Source: Acetobacter thailandicus (GTDB lineage Bacteria > Pseudomonadota > Alphaproteobacteria > Acetobacterales > Acetobacteraceae). From it: DNA of 64,000 bases. The notes under the pieces are model-generated. The model was not told where the DNA came from and did not search any database. It was given only the letters and a program-made list of their open reading frames with translations. This document shows positions 9,216-17,646 of the stretch, piece after piece; positions within the stretch are counted from its first letter, which is position 1, and every line of letters begins with the position of its first letter. The position numbers and the translations under genes were made by a program. The stretch lies in contig NZ_WOSV01000001.1 in the NCBI RefSeq assembly GCF_011516655.1, positions 1 to 64,000 on the forward strand, given 5' to 3'.

Positions 9216-10340
9216 TTACCCGATCGTCAGATCATAAATGTTATCACCATAACACCAGTAGGGATCTTCAGGCTGACGCAGCCAGGTATTCGCATTAGAA
9301 ATTGTCTGCACCTTTGTCGCGCGCTCTTTGCGTGCACTCTGGTAAATGCTGAATGTGTGTGTCAGGTCAGACGTGCCAATCTCACTCAGGCAACGCGCCA
9401 GAACAGCCGCATCTTCAACTGCCATAGCTGCGCCCTGTGCCATATGTGGCTTCATCGGATGACAGGAATCACCCAGCAGAACAGTGCGCCCCTGATGCCA
9501 GACCGGCAAAGGCGGGCGTGTATTAAGCGGCCATTTTGTGACTGTTTCTGTCGCATCAATATAGCCCTGCACCATTGGATGAAATCCTTTAAATGCGGCA
9601 CGGAACTCATCACGCGTACTGGGCAGCTGCCCTACAGAAGACGTCCACTCAGCCGGCTCACCTGTCACGAGGTAGAACTCATCCTCATTACGATCGAGAT
9701 AATAGCAGACGATGTGACGATCCTCTGACCACCATTTAGCATTCAGATCTGCACCCAGGCTTTTTGCAGCCGCACCCGGAATAATAGCACGATGCGCGAT
9801 CCAGCCGGTAGAAAGAGGGGCTTCATACCCAAACATTTTTTCGCGGATACGTGAATTGATACCATCAGAACCGATCAGAAAATCGACTTTTTCGGTAACA
9901 CCATTCTCAAACTCAAGCGTTACACTCTTACCGTCATCGGTAAAATCAACCAGCTTGTGGTTATATTTTACACGCTCTGGGCTAATGCAGTTCAGCATAG
10001 CCTGATGCAGGTCGCCGCGATGGATAGTGATGTAAGGTGCACCATAACGTTCACGCTCAGCATTAAGCGGAATTTTAGCCATGACGGTACCGTCATCCCA
10101 CTTACGACTCACCCAGTAATCTGGCAGGCAGGAGACACTCTCAAGCTTTTCAGCCAGACCATCGAGGGTAGAGAGAATTTTGATAACATTAGGGCCAAAC
10201 TGAATACCCGCACCCAGACGGGCAAAAGCTGGTGCCTGGTCAAACAGCACAACGTCAAAACCCGCTTTTTCCAGCAGCCCTGCTGCTGCGACACCGCCCA
10301 GCCCTGCGCCGACAATGCCTACACGACCTTTATCCGACAT
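9216..10340 (-). CDS. nicC: 6-hydroxynicotinate 3-monooxygenase NicC
   Basis: This protein of about 374 residues is an FAD-dependent group A aromatic hydroxylase. It has the N-terminal dinucleotide motif VGIVGAGLGGVAAAGLLE, a DG motif (LIGSDGINSRIR) and the FAD-ribityl motif VLLGDSCHPMKPHMAQG. It decarboxylatively hydroxylates 6-hydroxynicotinate to 2,5-dihydroxypyridine using NADH and O2. I chose the ATG at 10340, which follows AGGAG; the upstream ATG at 10364 lacks such a site and would sit at the predicted transcription start. It is the first gene of the nic operon. Confidence 0.9.
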   Translation of the reverse strand: MSDKGRVGIVGAGLGGVAAAGLLEKAGFDVVLFDQAPAFARLGAGIQFGPNVIKILSTLDGLAEKLESVSCLPDYWVSRKWDDGTVMAKIPLNAERERYGAPYITIHRGDLHQAMLNCISPERVKYNHKLVDFTDDGKSVTLEFENGVTEKVDFLIGSDGINSRIREKMFGYEAPLSTGWIAHRAIIPGAAAKSLGADLNAKWWSEDRHIVCYYLDRNEDEFYLVTGEPAEWTSSVGQLPSTRDEFRAAFKGFHPMVQGYIDATETVTKWPLNTRPPLPVWHQGRTVLLGDSCHPMKPHMAQGAAMAVEDAAVLARCLSEIGTSDLTHTFSIYQSARKERATKVQTISNANTWLRQPEDPYWCYGDNIYDLTIG

Positions 10341-10684
10341 ACCGCTTCTCCTGACAGACAACAAATAACATTATATGGTGTATACGCTATATCTGAATGT
10401 TCTGATATGAAAACAAAAAGGTCAAGATGATTCTTACTGAAAAGAACTGTCTTTATACCAAATTAAGATTAATTTTTCTTTAAATAAACGAAAATATCTT
10501 CTGCTTATAACGTAAAAAACCGCGTGTGCGTCATTGCCATAGCCTGTCTGCCAGGGCATTATAGCACCTGTATATTTCACGCTAAAGTCAGGTCAGACCG
10601 TGGCCCACACTCAGGGCCTGATCTGTTTTGTGCCCTGCCAGCCAAAAGTCACGTGTCATTTGTCTTTGTAAGGTGCACACGAGT
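10341..10684. promoter_or_regulatory. nicC-nicR divergent intergenic region
   Basis: This 344-bp gap holds the nicC promoter and operator near one end. At the other end GGTGCACACG (10672-10681), just before the nicR ATG, resembles the left half of the nicC operator (GGTGTATACG). That second site could mediate NicR autoregulation. I see no gene in the middle. Confidence 0.55.
10370..10397 (-). promoter_or_regulatory. nicC operon promoter with palindromic operator in the spacer
   Basis: On the minus strand TTCAGA (complement of 10392-10397) and a perfect TATAAT (complement of 10370-10375) are 16 bases apart. The spacer is the heart of an imperfect palindrome at 10373-10392 (16 of 20 positions symmetric, centre GTATAC). 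A transcript would start near 10363, giving a leader of about 23 nt before the nicC ATG. A repressor bound here would block polymerase, as expected for NicR. Confidence 0.6.
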
Positions 10685-11122
10685 ATGGAAGATAGTAAAC
10701 AGTATATTCTTGATGCGCAGATTGGCTTTCTGCTGCGGCGCGCTTATCAGCGTCATACTGCTATTTTTCAGGAACACATTCCTGATGACCATCTGACATC
10801 AGCACAATTTGCCGTTCTGGTCACAGTTCAAAAACTACATACTGCCTCCCTGGTGCAGATCAGCCAGCAAACCGCCATAGATCATGCCACATTACGGGAT
10901 ATTGTCTCACGCCTCAAAAAACGGGGGCTTGTAAAAGTAGAGCAAAGCAAACAGGACCGCAGACAAAAACTGGTCTCACTGGAAAAAGAAGGGGCTTTGC
11001 TTGTTGAAAAAACCATACCTGTTGCTCTGCAGGTAACAGAGTTAACCCTCGCCCCGCTGACAGAATGTGAACATGTTGCCGCGCTGCATATTCTGCAGAA
11101 ATTATCACTTACGAACGATTAA
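10685..11122 (+). CDS. nicR: MarR-family regulator, probable NicR repressor
   Basis: This 145-residue winged-helix protein has a helix-turn-helix from about residue 55 (LVQISQQTAIDHATLRDIVSRL) and the basic wing KVEQSKQDRRQKLVSL typical of MarR proteins. In known nicotinate clusters NicR represses the pathway genes and is released by 6-hydroxynicotinate. Divergent orientation to nicC and the shared palindromic motifs support the same role here. I chose the ATG at 10685 over a TTG-like upstream extension because the family begins at about this point and AAGGTG lies upstream. It converges on the next gene with a 4-base gap. Confidence 0.85.
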   Translation: MEDSKQYILDAQIGFLLRRAYQRHTAIFQEHIPDDHLTSAQFAVLVTVQKLHTASLVQISQQTAIDHATLRDIVSRLKKRGLVKVEQSKQDRRQKLVSLEKEGALLVEKTIPVALQVTELTLAPLTECEHVAALHILQKLSLTND

Positions 11123-11126
11123 GATT

Positions 11127-11579
11127 TTATATTCTGTAATGACCTGAAATATCTTTCACAACACTGTATACCTCTTCGAGAAGTGGCCGAAAATTTTTAT
11201 GATCACTTAATTTTTGTACGACTTCATTTTCGACCTCAGATGCTATTTTAAGAACATACTCAATACGTTTATTACCCTCGTCAGTTATGACGATATAATG
11301 AGCACGCCTGTCATTTTTGTCCGGCACACGCGTAATCAAACCCTGCAGTTCAAGGTTGCGCAACGTTCTTACAACTGATGATTTATCAAGAAACAAAGCT
11401 TCAGCAATATCCTTCTGGTGCATGGGGCGGTTCTGTCGTTTTAACTCAAGTAAAGGCTGCCATGTTGCATCAGTCAGACCATAAGGCAGCAACCGTATAT
11501 TCAGAATATGACGCCACAAACGGGCTGTCTGATTAAGCATACGCCCCAGAGTTATCGTGTTTTTACTGCCATTATGCAT
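11127..11579 (-). CDS. MarR-family regulator of the efflux operon
   Basis: This 150-residue MarR protein has a recognition region (MHQKDIAEALFLDKSSVVRTLRNLE) and the wing ITRVPDKNDRRAHYIVITDEG. It is the last gene of an operon that begins with ytcA and encodes a tripartite efflux pump; its start overlaps the stop region of the outer-membrane gene. It probably represses the operon through the symmetric site at 16741-16762 and is released by an aromatic or lipophilic ligand. The family is certain, the target is inferred. Confidence 0.8.
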   Translation of the reverse strand: MHNGSKNTITLGRMLNQTARLWRHILNIRLLPYGLTDATWQPLLELKRQNRPMHQKDIAEALFLDKSSVVRTLRNLELQGLITRVPDKNDRRAHYIVITDEGNKRIEYVLKIASEVENEVVQKLSDHKNFRPLLEEVYSVVKDISGHYRI

Positions 11580-13120
11580 CAGTTTACCTTCTCCGTTATG
11601 CCCGATATCTCCGAACCGGAGACAAGCTCTCCTGTTGCATGAGCCAGATTAGCCGCTTTTGTAAAGGCATCCGTTGTGCTCACTGCAAAAGCAGCCTGTG
11701 CCTGATAGAGGGCTGCCACAGCAGCTGAAGCATCAGTAAACGTACCGACACCATGAGCATAAGCCTGCGATGCGCTGTTATAAGCTACCTGTGCTGCATC
11801 CCGCAGGGTCTGGGCTGAGTGTACCTGTGCCAGTGCCGTTTTAAGTTCATCCAGAGCATCTGCCACCTCGCGTTCCATGCTAATCTGATCTTTAGCAAGC
11901 GTCGCATCAGCCTGTGCCTTGCGCGATTCAGCAAGGCGCACAGTGTTGGCCCTCATGCCCCCCTGATAAACAGGCCAGCTGAGCTGAAGGAAAGCCTGCC
12001 CCTGAGGCTGAGCAATCGCTGACGCAGGGGCTGCCGAAGCCCCACCGTAGGTTTTAAGCTCACCAAGATAGGCCGATACATTGCTCGCAAGAGATATTCT
12101 GGGCTTCATCGTAGCTCTGGCACCTCTTAATGCGGCATCTTCAGCGCGAACTCTTGCAACATCAGCCATAATATCGGGCCGGGCCTGCAAGGCCTGATTA
12201 ATAAGGCGCTGCAACTGCTGCTCAGGTATCTGCGGCAGGCGATGCTCTGTGACCGGCTGTAATGTCAGCTCAGTCGTAGCAGGCAAGCCCAGCACCGCAA
12301 GTAAGGCATGCCAGGTAGCATGCTCAGTATCCTCTGCTTTATCACAATCATAATTCGCCTGTGCAAGGTTACGCCGGGCAATAGCTACATCAACAACTGT
12401 TGCCTCACCATGGGCATGTCGCGCATCAGCAGAACGCAACAGAACAGTTGCATGGTCTGCCGCAGCGTGTGATGCTTTCAGAATATTACGTGCTGCCTCA
12501 TGCGCATAATAAGCACGAATAACCGCAAGAATAAGAGCCTGATGCACTGCCGTAAAACCAAAATTTGCGGCAAGAGCTTTTTGTTGTGCCTCCTGCACAA
12601 GAGATCTGCTATGACCAAAATCAAGCAAAAGATAGTCCAGCTCAAGTTTTGGAAAAACGGCTGCACCGTTAGATGTCAGATACCCTCGCTTTGAGAGGTA
12701 ATTAGGCAACGGCAGTGCCATACGCTGGTAACCGCCCATTGCAGACAATGTAAGCTGAGGCATAAAGGCTGCTCGCGACATGCCAATATTAATTGCAGCC
12801 TGACGTGCACTTTCCCACGCAAAACGTGTATCAGGGTTGTGACGCTCGGCAATATCAATCATATCAGCAAGCCCGAGAGGCAGCGCTTTTATATCATCAC
12901 CGACAGCAAGTCGTTTCTGCACTGAACGAATTTCAGAAACAGTATTTTTTTCACCTGGGCTAACAAAACCTTTTATACCTTCAGGAATTTTAAGTCCTGT
13001 TGACGGAGAAGGATGCCATGGCAGATCAGCCCGCTCAGGAGCAAAGTTACGGGTGTCATTACATCCGCACAGAAACAGCGTCAGAGACAAACTATAAAAG
13101 AGAGAAGAGTTTTTCATCAT
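11579..13120 (-). CDS. Outer-membrane efflux lipoprotein (MdtP/NodT type)
   Basis: This 513-residue protein starts with a lipoprotein signal peptide whose lipobox is LCGC (Cys at residue 19-20). It contains two OEP repeats with long helical stretches rich in Ala and Gln, as in TolC/NodT channels. It would form the outer-membrane duct for the FUSC/HlyD pump encoded upstream. It lies 17 bp after the FUSC gene. MdtP of the MdtNOP system is the closest named arrangement I recognise. Confidence 0.85.
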   Translation of the reverse strand: MMKNSSLFYSLSLTLFLCGCNDTRNFAPERADLPWHPSPSTGLKIPEGIKGFVSPGEKNTVSEIRSVQKRLAVGDDIKALPLGLADMIDIAERHNPDTRFAWESARQAAINIGMSRAAFMPQLTLSAMGGYQRMALPLPNYLSKRGYLTSNGAAVFPKLELDYLLLDFGHSRSLVQEAQQKALAANFGFTAVHQALILAVIRAYYAHEAARNILKASHAAADHATVLLRSADARHAHGEATVVDVAIARRNLAQANYDCDKAEDTEHATWHALLAVLGLPATTELTLQPVTEHRLPQIPEQQLQRLINQALQARPDIMADVARVRAEDAALRGARATMKPRISLASNVSAYLGELKTYGGASAAPASAIAQPQGQAFLQLSWPVYQGGMRANTVRLAESRKAQADATLAKDQISMEREVADALDELKTALAQVHSAQTLRDAAQVAYNSASQAYAHGVGTFTDASAAVAALYQAQAAFAVSTTDAFTKAANLAHATGELVSGSEISGITEKVN

Positions 13121-13137
13121 ACATTTTTCATATGATA

Positions 13138-15354
13138 TTATAAGGAAATTTCTGAAGTATTCAAAAAAGGTTTTGACCCTTCAGATATACAGTCACTGGC
13201 AGGTAACAAATTGTGTAAAATATATTGTACCCGCTGATTTAAAACAAAAAACCAGGCTTCACGCTGAGGATCATCAGGCAGATACGGAGGCTTTGGCAAC
13301 TGACTGTAAAGCTGCTCTGTGCCCTGCCCGTCACTGACCCATTGTGCAAAAGTATCAAACCAGTTTTTTAGTTTCTCCATATGACCAAAAGCATCATCAC
13401 TCACCGGCACATAAATATCAGCGAGAATTGCGACGGGCACGGCCAGCATCTGAATATGTGTGATGATACGGGTATCAATTTGACACACACCATCTGTATT
13501 TCTGATACCTGAAAGCTCCATCGGGGCATTTGCCATAGAGCTGCGTACTGCAGCCAGAGCCTTACCAAATTTCTCGCGTTCAATCTCCTGGGCTATATCA
13601 ACCAGTTTTTCAGGATTACTGCGACGACAGATAACAAGGTCGCCAAGACCACGTATTGCACTTACTAAATGACGACGAGCTCTGTCGGTCACACTTACAG
13701 GCCAGAAAAGTGTTGCAATAATATATACAACCACATTACCGATCAGAATACCGACAACACGATCACGCCCTGCTTCCATATCAAGCGTGGGGCCATAGCC
13801 GTGTAGCAAGGTCATAAAATAGGCCAGTGCAATCTGTACTCCTGCATAAGAAATGCGCGGACTACCACTCTTCACCCATCCGGCGAGAAACGTTACGGGA
13901 ATAATGGCCAGCAAAAGGTCAGTGCAATCTGTCATATAAGGCATAAACACCAGAATCGTCACAATGCCCGATGCTGCCCCTATCAGTGCCCCGATAACCC
14001 GCAAAATCATTTTGTGAACACTGTCTCCCAGCGTCTCAAGAGAAACAAGAAAGCAGGTCACAACACATGTCTGAATACCGGGCCATGACGTAAAACGTGT
14101 GATGGCATAACAAACAGATACTGACAGCGCGATACGCATGGCTGCCTGCGTATATGCAGGGTTAGTAAACGCATCGGGTTTAAAATAAGCACGGGCAGCT
14201 GCTTTTACGTCAGGTGCAAATTCATGAGCTGAAACATCCGGTTTTAATAACAAAGCTCTTATTAAAGTCAGGCAACGAGCCATTTCGAGCGCCAGAGGAT
14301 AGTAAAGAGGATTGTCACGAAAAACTTCTGCCTGTGCAATAAGATCTGTTGTTTCTCTCTCCAGTGCAGGAAGAAAAACTTTACGATTGCGCAACACATC
14401 AGCACAAAGACGGGCCAGACAGCTTATATCTCGCGTAAAATCCTTATTGTGGCCAGAATATAAACGCGACCATTCAACAAAAATCATAACCAGCCGCGCC
14501 ATTGTACGAATTATGGCGATACCTGTACGATGTCGCGGCAACTCAGGATGAAGTCGCGCTGTCAGATCATGTGCCTGCCTCAGTCCGGCAACACCCTCTG
14601 AGGCAAACCTGTTGACCGCAGACAAACCTTGTTTTTTTTGCACAGGGTCATCACTGCATGCACTGACAATAGCACTCAGTCGGCCGGCAAGACCTGAACG
14701 TAGAGCAACGAGAGGATCATGCCCCGCAATTTTATTAATAAAAACAAGAAGAAAAAGGGCTATGAGAAATAATACGCCAATCCATAACAAAAGATGCAGT
14801 ATCGCTTCCTCTGGCGGCATAAAAAGACTATCCGGCACCACACTATCTGTTGTGTTACCAACATAGCCATCAACCAGACTACCTGCTGACTGTAACAGAT
14901 CAGCATTCATCGCCATATATACGATCCAGAAAAGTAAAATATTCAGGAGTGGCCCCATTGTTGCAGCCTGCGATAAAAAACCGGCCCCCAGTGTCAGCAA
15001 CAACATACATGGCAGTCTGATTGCAGGTTCAGACAAACTCATCATCAGCAAAACAATTGTCAGGCCAGTACCCACAATCATCGTCAGCCCGCCCATAAGA
15101 GCAGTACTCGCATTAGATGCGGCATCATTCCCTGAAAGGAAAAAACTAATAACAACCAGAATAGGCAGTTCGGGCACACGAAACGTTTCACCAATTATAA
15201 TGGTGAGCATCGCCTGAACTAATAACAGAAGCGTATTACGCAGGCGCCCTGGTGTGGGTACCATCTCCGCCAGTAAAAGACGTATTTTCTGAGGCGGATC
15301 TCCCTCATCAATCTGTGGCGGCAGCAGTTGCCCATGTGCTCCTGACGGGCTCAT
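13138..15354 (-). CDS. FUSC-family inner-membrane efflux protein (MdtO/AaeB type)
   Basis: This 738-residue protein has two sets of about five to six hydrophobic segments (about residues 35-190 and 400-540), each followed by a soluble domain, the usual fusaric-acid-resistance/aromatic-acid-exporter fold. It probably exports aromatic acids or similar compounds with the HlyD-like adaptor. Its ATG overlaps the adaptor stop by 4 bases. Its proximity to nicotinate genes may be coincidental, since the two units are separately controlled. Confidence 0.85.
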   Translation of the reverse strand: MSPSGAHGQLLPPQIDEGDPPQKIRLLLAEMVPTPGRLRNTLLLLVQAMLTIIIGETFRVPELPILVVISFFLSGNDAASNASTALMGGLTMIVGTGLTIVLLMMSLSEPAIRLPCMLLLTLGAGFLSQAATMGPLLNILLFWIVYMAMNADLLQSAGSLVDGYVGNTTDSVVPDSLFMPPEEAILHLLLWIGVLFLIALFLLVFINKIAGHDPLVALRSGLAGRLSAIVSACSDDPVQKKQGLSAVNRFASEGVAGLRQAHDLTARLHPELPRHRTGIAIIRTMARLVMIFVEWSRLYSGHNKDFTRDISCLARLCADVLRNRKVFLPALERETTDLIAQAEVFRDNPLYYPLALEMARCLTLIRALLLKPDVSAHEFAPDVKAAARAYFKPDAFTNPAYTQAAMRIALSVSVCYAITRFTSWPGIQTCVVTCFLVSLETLGDSVHKMILRVIGALIGAASGIVTILVFMPYMTDCTDLLLAIIPVTFLAGWVKSGSPRISYAGVQIALAYFMTLLHGYGPTLDMEAGRDRVVGILIGNVVVYIIATLFWPVSVTDRARRHLVSAIRGLGDLVICRRSNPEKLVDIAQEIEREKFGKALAAVRSSMANAPMELSGIRNTDGVCQIDTRIITHIQMLAVPVAILADIYVPVSDDAFGHMEKLKNWFDTFAQWVSDGQGTEQLYSQLPKPPYLPDDPQREAWFFVLNQRVQYILHNLLPASDCISEGSKPFLNTSEISL

Positions 15355-16382
15355 GGCATAACAACCACAACAACCGTAGCACCAATACGCATGAGCTGTT
15401 CTGGTGGGTTATCGAGCAAAATACGAACTGGAAAACGCTGTGCAATACGCACCCAGTTCAGTGTACGCGGCACTTTAGGCAAGCCATCTGCAACCGTGCC
15501 CTCATCTGGCACAACCCCGGCATTAAGGCTGCCTACCACACCATAAATCGGCTGATCTGGCTGAGCCATCGCGTATACTTTGACCTTCTGCCCCACTTTA
15601 AGGGCGGCAAGCTGCGTTTCACGAAAATTCGCAATAGCCCACCAGTGCTCACTATCTATCAGCGTAAAAACAGGCTTGCCGACAGAAGCATATTCCCCCG
15701 CGGCTGTGGTCAGGCTGGTCACAATACCATCACATGGAGCACGTACCGTTGTCAGGCGCAGGTCACGCCGGGCATTACGTAAAACTGCCTGCGCTGCGGC
15801 AAGGTCGGCCTTTAAAGGCGCAACACTGCGTACAGCCTGCCGTGAGGCCAGCGCAGAACGCAGAGCCTGCTCAAGGCCGGCCTCCGCGGTTTTTGTTTCT
15901 GTGCGGGCCTGATCCCGTGCTTCGTGTGTTACAAAACCCTGGCGGCTCAGAGGCTCAAGGCGGCTCTGTGTCATTTTAGCCAGTGCAAGGCGTGCGCGCG
16001 CACTGGTTACACTGCTGGCCTCAGCCTCAGCATGTGCAAGCTGAGAACTGACCTGACTGGTCTGCACATCGATCTGAGCCTGCAGGCTGTCAACCTGAGC
16101 CTGGGCCTGCTGCACCCGGTATTCGTAAGGTTCAGAATCAATAACGAACAAAACCTGATTGCGTCTGACATACTCGTTATCCCGCACCGACATAGAAACA
16201 ATGCGCCCGCTGACCTCAGGTGCGAAATGAATAATATCGGCGGTCAGATAAGCATCTTCTGTACGGGGGCGGTGATGGAGACGATTCAGAACTAACAGTC
16301 CGAGAACCACGCAGCTGAACAACGACAGAATAAGCAGAGAGACGCCCCCTGCTCTTACCGGAGAGAATTTAAAGCGTGCCAT
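15351..16382 (-). CDS. HlyD-family periplasmic adaptor (MdtN/AaeA type)
   Basis: This 343-residue protein has one N-terminal membrane anchor (about residues 14-34), the biotinyl-lipoyl half-motif VSGRIVSMSVRDNEYVRRNQ, a long coiled coil (about 80-190) and the second half-motif (VRAPCDGIVTSL). It bridges the FUSC inner-membrane protein and the outer-membrane channel. It follows ytcA by 3 bases and overlaps the FUSC gene, so the pump subunits are co-translated. Confidence 0.88.
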   Translation of the reverse strand: MARFKFSPVRAGGVSLLILSLFSCVVLGLLVLNRLHHRPRTEDAYLTADIIHFAPEVSGRIVSMSVRDNEYVRRNQVLFVIDSEPYEYRVQQAQAQVDSLQAQIDVQTSQVSSQLAHAEAEASSVTSARARLALAKMTQSRLEPLSRQGFVTHEARDQARTETKTAEAGLEQALRSALASRQAVRSVAPLKADLAAAQAVLRNARRDLRLTTVRAPCDGIVTSLTTAAGEYASVGKPVFTLIDSEHWWAIANFRETQLAALKVGQKVKVYAMAQPDQPIYGVVGSLNAGVVPDEGTVADGLPKVPRTLNWVRIAQRFPVRILLDNPPEQLMRIGATVVVVVMP

Positions 16383-16385
16383 GAT

Positions 16386-16673
16386 TCAATGCCCAAAAAT
16401 CAAAAGCCAGGTAAGAAAAGTAGCCGCCAGTGCAAAGGCGATATAAGTCAGAACAGGAACAGGAACAGGAACCGGCACTGCCTCATTGACCCCGAACGCC
16501 CCGATAACGGCGCGTAATAAAGCTGAAGCCACAACCCCGAAGACACCGCAGAGCATCCAGGATGGAAAAAAAGAACCAAGGACATCCTGTAGCGGTGCCC
16601 GGCTGCACCCACTAAGCAAAACAGGCATCAGACAAAGAAAATAAGGCTGATAAGAAGATTTCTGATATTTCAC
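16386..16673 (-). CDS. ytcA: YtcA-family small lipoprotein
   Basis: The mature part has two hydrophobic segments and resembles YtcA, the small lipoprotein encoded with mdtNOP in E. coli. I place the start at a GTG at 16673, giving MKYQKSSYQPYFLCLMPVLL and then the lipobox LSGC (Cys 23). The frame stays open up to 16847, but that extension lacks a signal peptide before the lipobox and would run through the symmetric operator at 16741-16762. No strong ribosome site is visible before the GTG, so the start is inferred. A VP repeat occurs near residue 70. Its role in the pump is unknown. Confidence 0.75.
   Translation of the reverse strand: MKYQKSSYQPYFLCLMPVLLSGCSRAPLQDVLGSFFPSWMLCGVFGVVASALLRAVIGAFGVNEAVPVPVPVPVLTYIAFALAATFLTWLLIFGH
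16452..16475. repeat. Hexanucleotide tandem repeat inside ytcA
   Basis: Three AACAGG units followed by AACCGG give the VPVPVPVPV stretch in the second membrane region of the YtcA-like protein. Unit changes would keep the frame and only lengthen or shorten the VP run. Confidence 0.8.
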
Positions 16674-16740
16674 GACCGGATTACTCAAGAACAGGTTGAT
16701 TAGCCCTGAGGGCAAAGAATTTGAAATACAGGATAAATAA

Positions 16741-16762
16741 TAGTTTGTTTGCAAGTCAACTA
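16741..16762. promoter_or_regulatory. Symmetric MarR-type operator of the efflux operon
   Basis: The sequence reads TAGTT-N3-TTGCAA-N3-AACTA, fully symmetric in its defined positions over 22 bp. On the minus strand a TTGACT hexamer (complement of 16754-16759) overlaps it and could be the -35 element of the ytcA operon. It lies about 70 bp before the proposed ytcA start. The size and symmetry suit a MarR dimer, most likely the one encoded at the end of the operon. Confidence 0.6.
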
Positions 16763-16925
16763 AATTTATAGCAGCGATATCCTGCAGCAGAGCCCCACAC
16801 GGTCTGATCAGGCAAATATATCCTTCACTCTGCATATGTGATGGCATGCCTCTCCTTCTGATGCTTTTATAAAACGTAAAAAATTTATAGGGTTTCAGTT
16901 CGTTATCCAGCGAAAGAGAAAAATA

Positions 16926-17402
16926 ATGAAACTCGTCAAAACAACATTAGCCATAGGCGTATTAACTTTTTATGGCTGTCTTTCCTCATATGCGGCTGAA
17001 CCTGCTATCGTCCTGGATACCGCACAAATTCCATGGCAACCCGCTCCGGCAGATTTCCCCTCAGGAATCAAAATCTCTTACGTTTATGGTAACCCTGCCC
17101 ATAAAGGTCCTTTTGTTATCAGAGTGTGGATGCCACCTCATTCAGCCATTGCCCCACATACGCACAGCATGGACGAAACACTGACTGTCGTTTCAGGTCA
17201 GTTCACCCATTATGTTGGTAAAACATACGACACCTCTGAAACAAAAGAACTAACAGCAGGTAGTTTTGTACATCTGCCAAAAAATATACCGCATGCTCTG
17301 CGCACAACAGACCATGAAGCTATTGTCGAGGTTGTCGGTGTCGGCCCCTTTGGTATGACCTATGTCAACCCGAAGGATAATCCTGCAGCCTCCTTAAAAT
17401 AA
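16926..17402 (+). CDS. Secreted cupin-domain protein
   Basis: This 158-residue protein has a signal peptide (cleavage after SSYAA, about residue 23) and a single cupin fold. The metal ligands are visible in HSAIAPHTHSMDETLTVVSG and in the later PKNIPHALR. It is therefore a periplasmic metal-binding cupin, possibly an oxygenase, an isomerase or a sensor; the sequence does not say which. It is transcribed away from the efflux operon and is followed by a perfect hairpin. Confidence 0.75.
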   Translation: MKLVKTTLAIGVLTFYGCLSSYAAEPAIVLDTAQIPWQPAPADFPSGIKISYVYGNPAHKGPFVIRVWMPPHSAIAPHTHSMDETLTVVSGQFTHYVGKTYDTSETKELTAGSFVHLPKNIPHALRTTDHEAIVEVVGVGPFGMTYVNPKDNPAASLK

Positions 17403-17451
17403 TAGCCTGCCTGACAATCAGATACAGCTGAGCTTTGACGCTCTCCTTCAT

Positions 17452-17482
17452 GTGATGCAGCTGATAAAAAAAGCTGCATCAC
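17452..17482 (+). terminator. Hairpin after the cupin gene
   Basis: A perfect 11-bp inverted repeat (GTGATGCAGCT at 17452-17462, AGCTGCATCAC at 17472-17482) has an A-rich 9-base loop and lies 50 bp after the cupin stop. No T-run follows, so it may act with Rho or as an mRNA end stabiliser. Confidence 0.55.
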
Positions 17483-17603
17483 CGCTCCGGCTAAGCCAAT
17501 CAGCTACTCAGATCCTCACCGAACACGCACCAATATATAAAATAAATAAGATGTAATAAATTTACCTCTTTTTGTTAAGACGTTGAACTGATACCTCACC
17601 GAT

Positions 17604-17626
17604 AATAAGAATGAATCGCATTTGCG
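17604..17626. promoter_or_regulatory. Fur-box-like site before the TonB receptor gene
   Basis: AATG-N5-CATT symmetry in AAGAATGAATCGCATTTGC, about 20-40 bp before the GTG start of a siderophore-type receptor, resembles alphaproteobacterial Fur boxes. The match is partial. Confidence 0.35.
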
Positions 17627-17646
17627 TTTATCGGTAGGATAATCTT

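Noticed and set aside
11127..16673. Efflux operon as part of the nicotinate regulon
   Set aside because: It has its own MarR gene and a different operator sequence (TTGCAA core versus GTATAC core), and it converges on nicR.
16674..16847. N-terminal extension of the YtcA-like protein
   Set aside because: It would place 58 residues before a lipoprotein signal peptide and would read through the palindromic operator.
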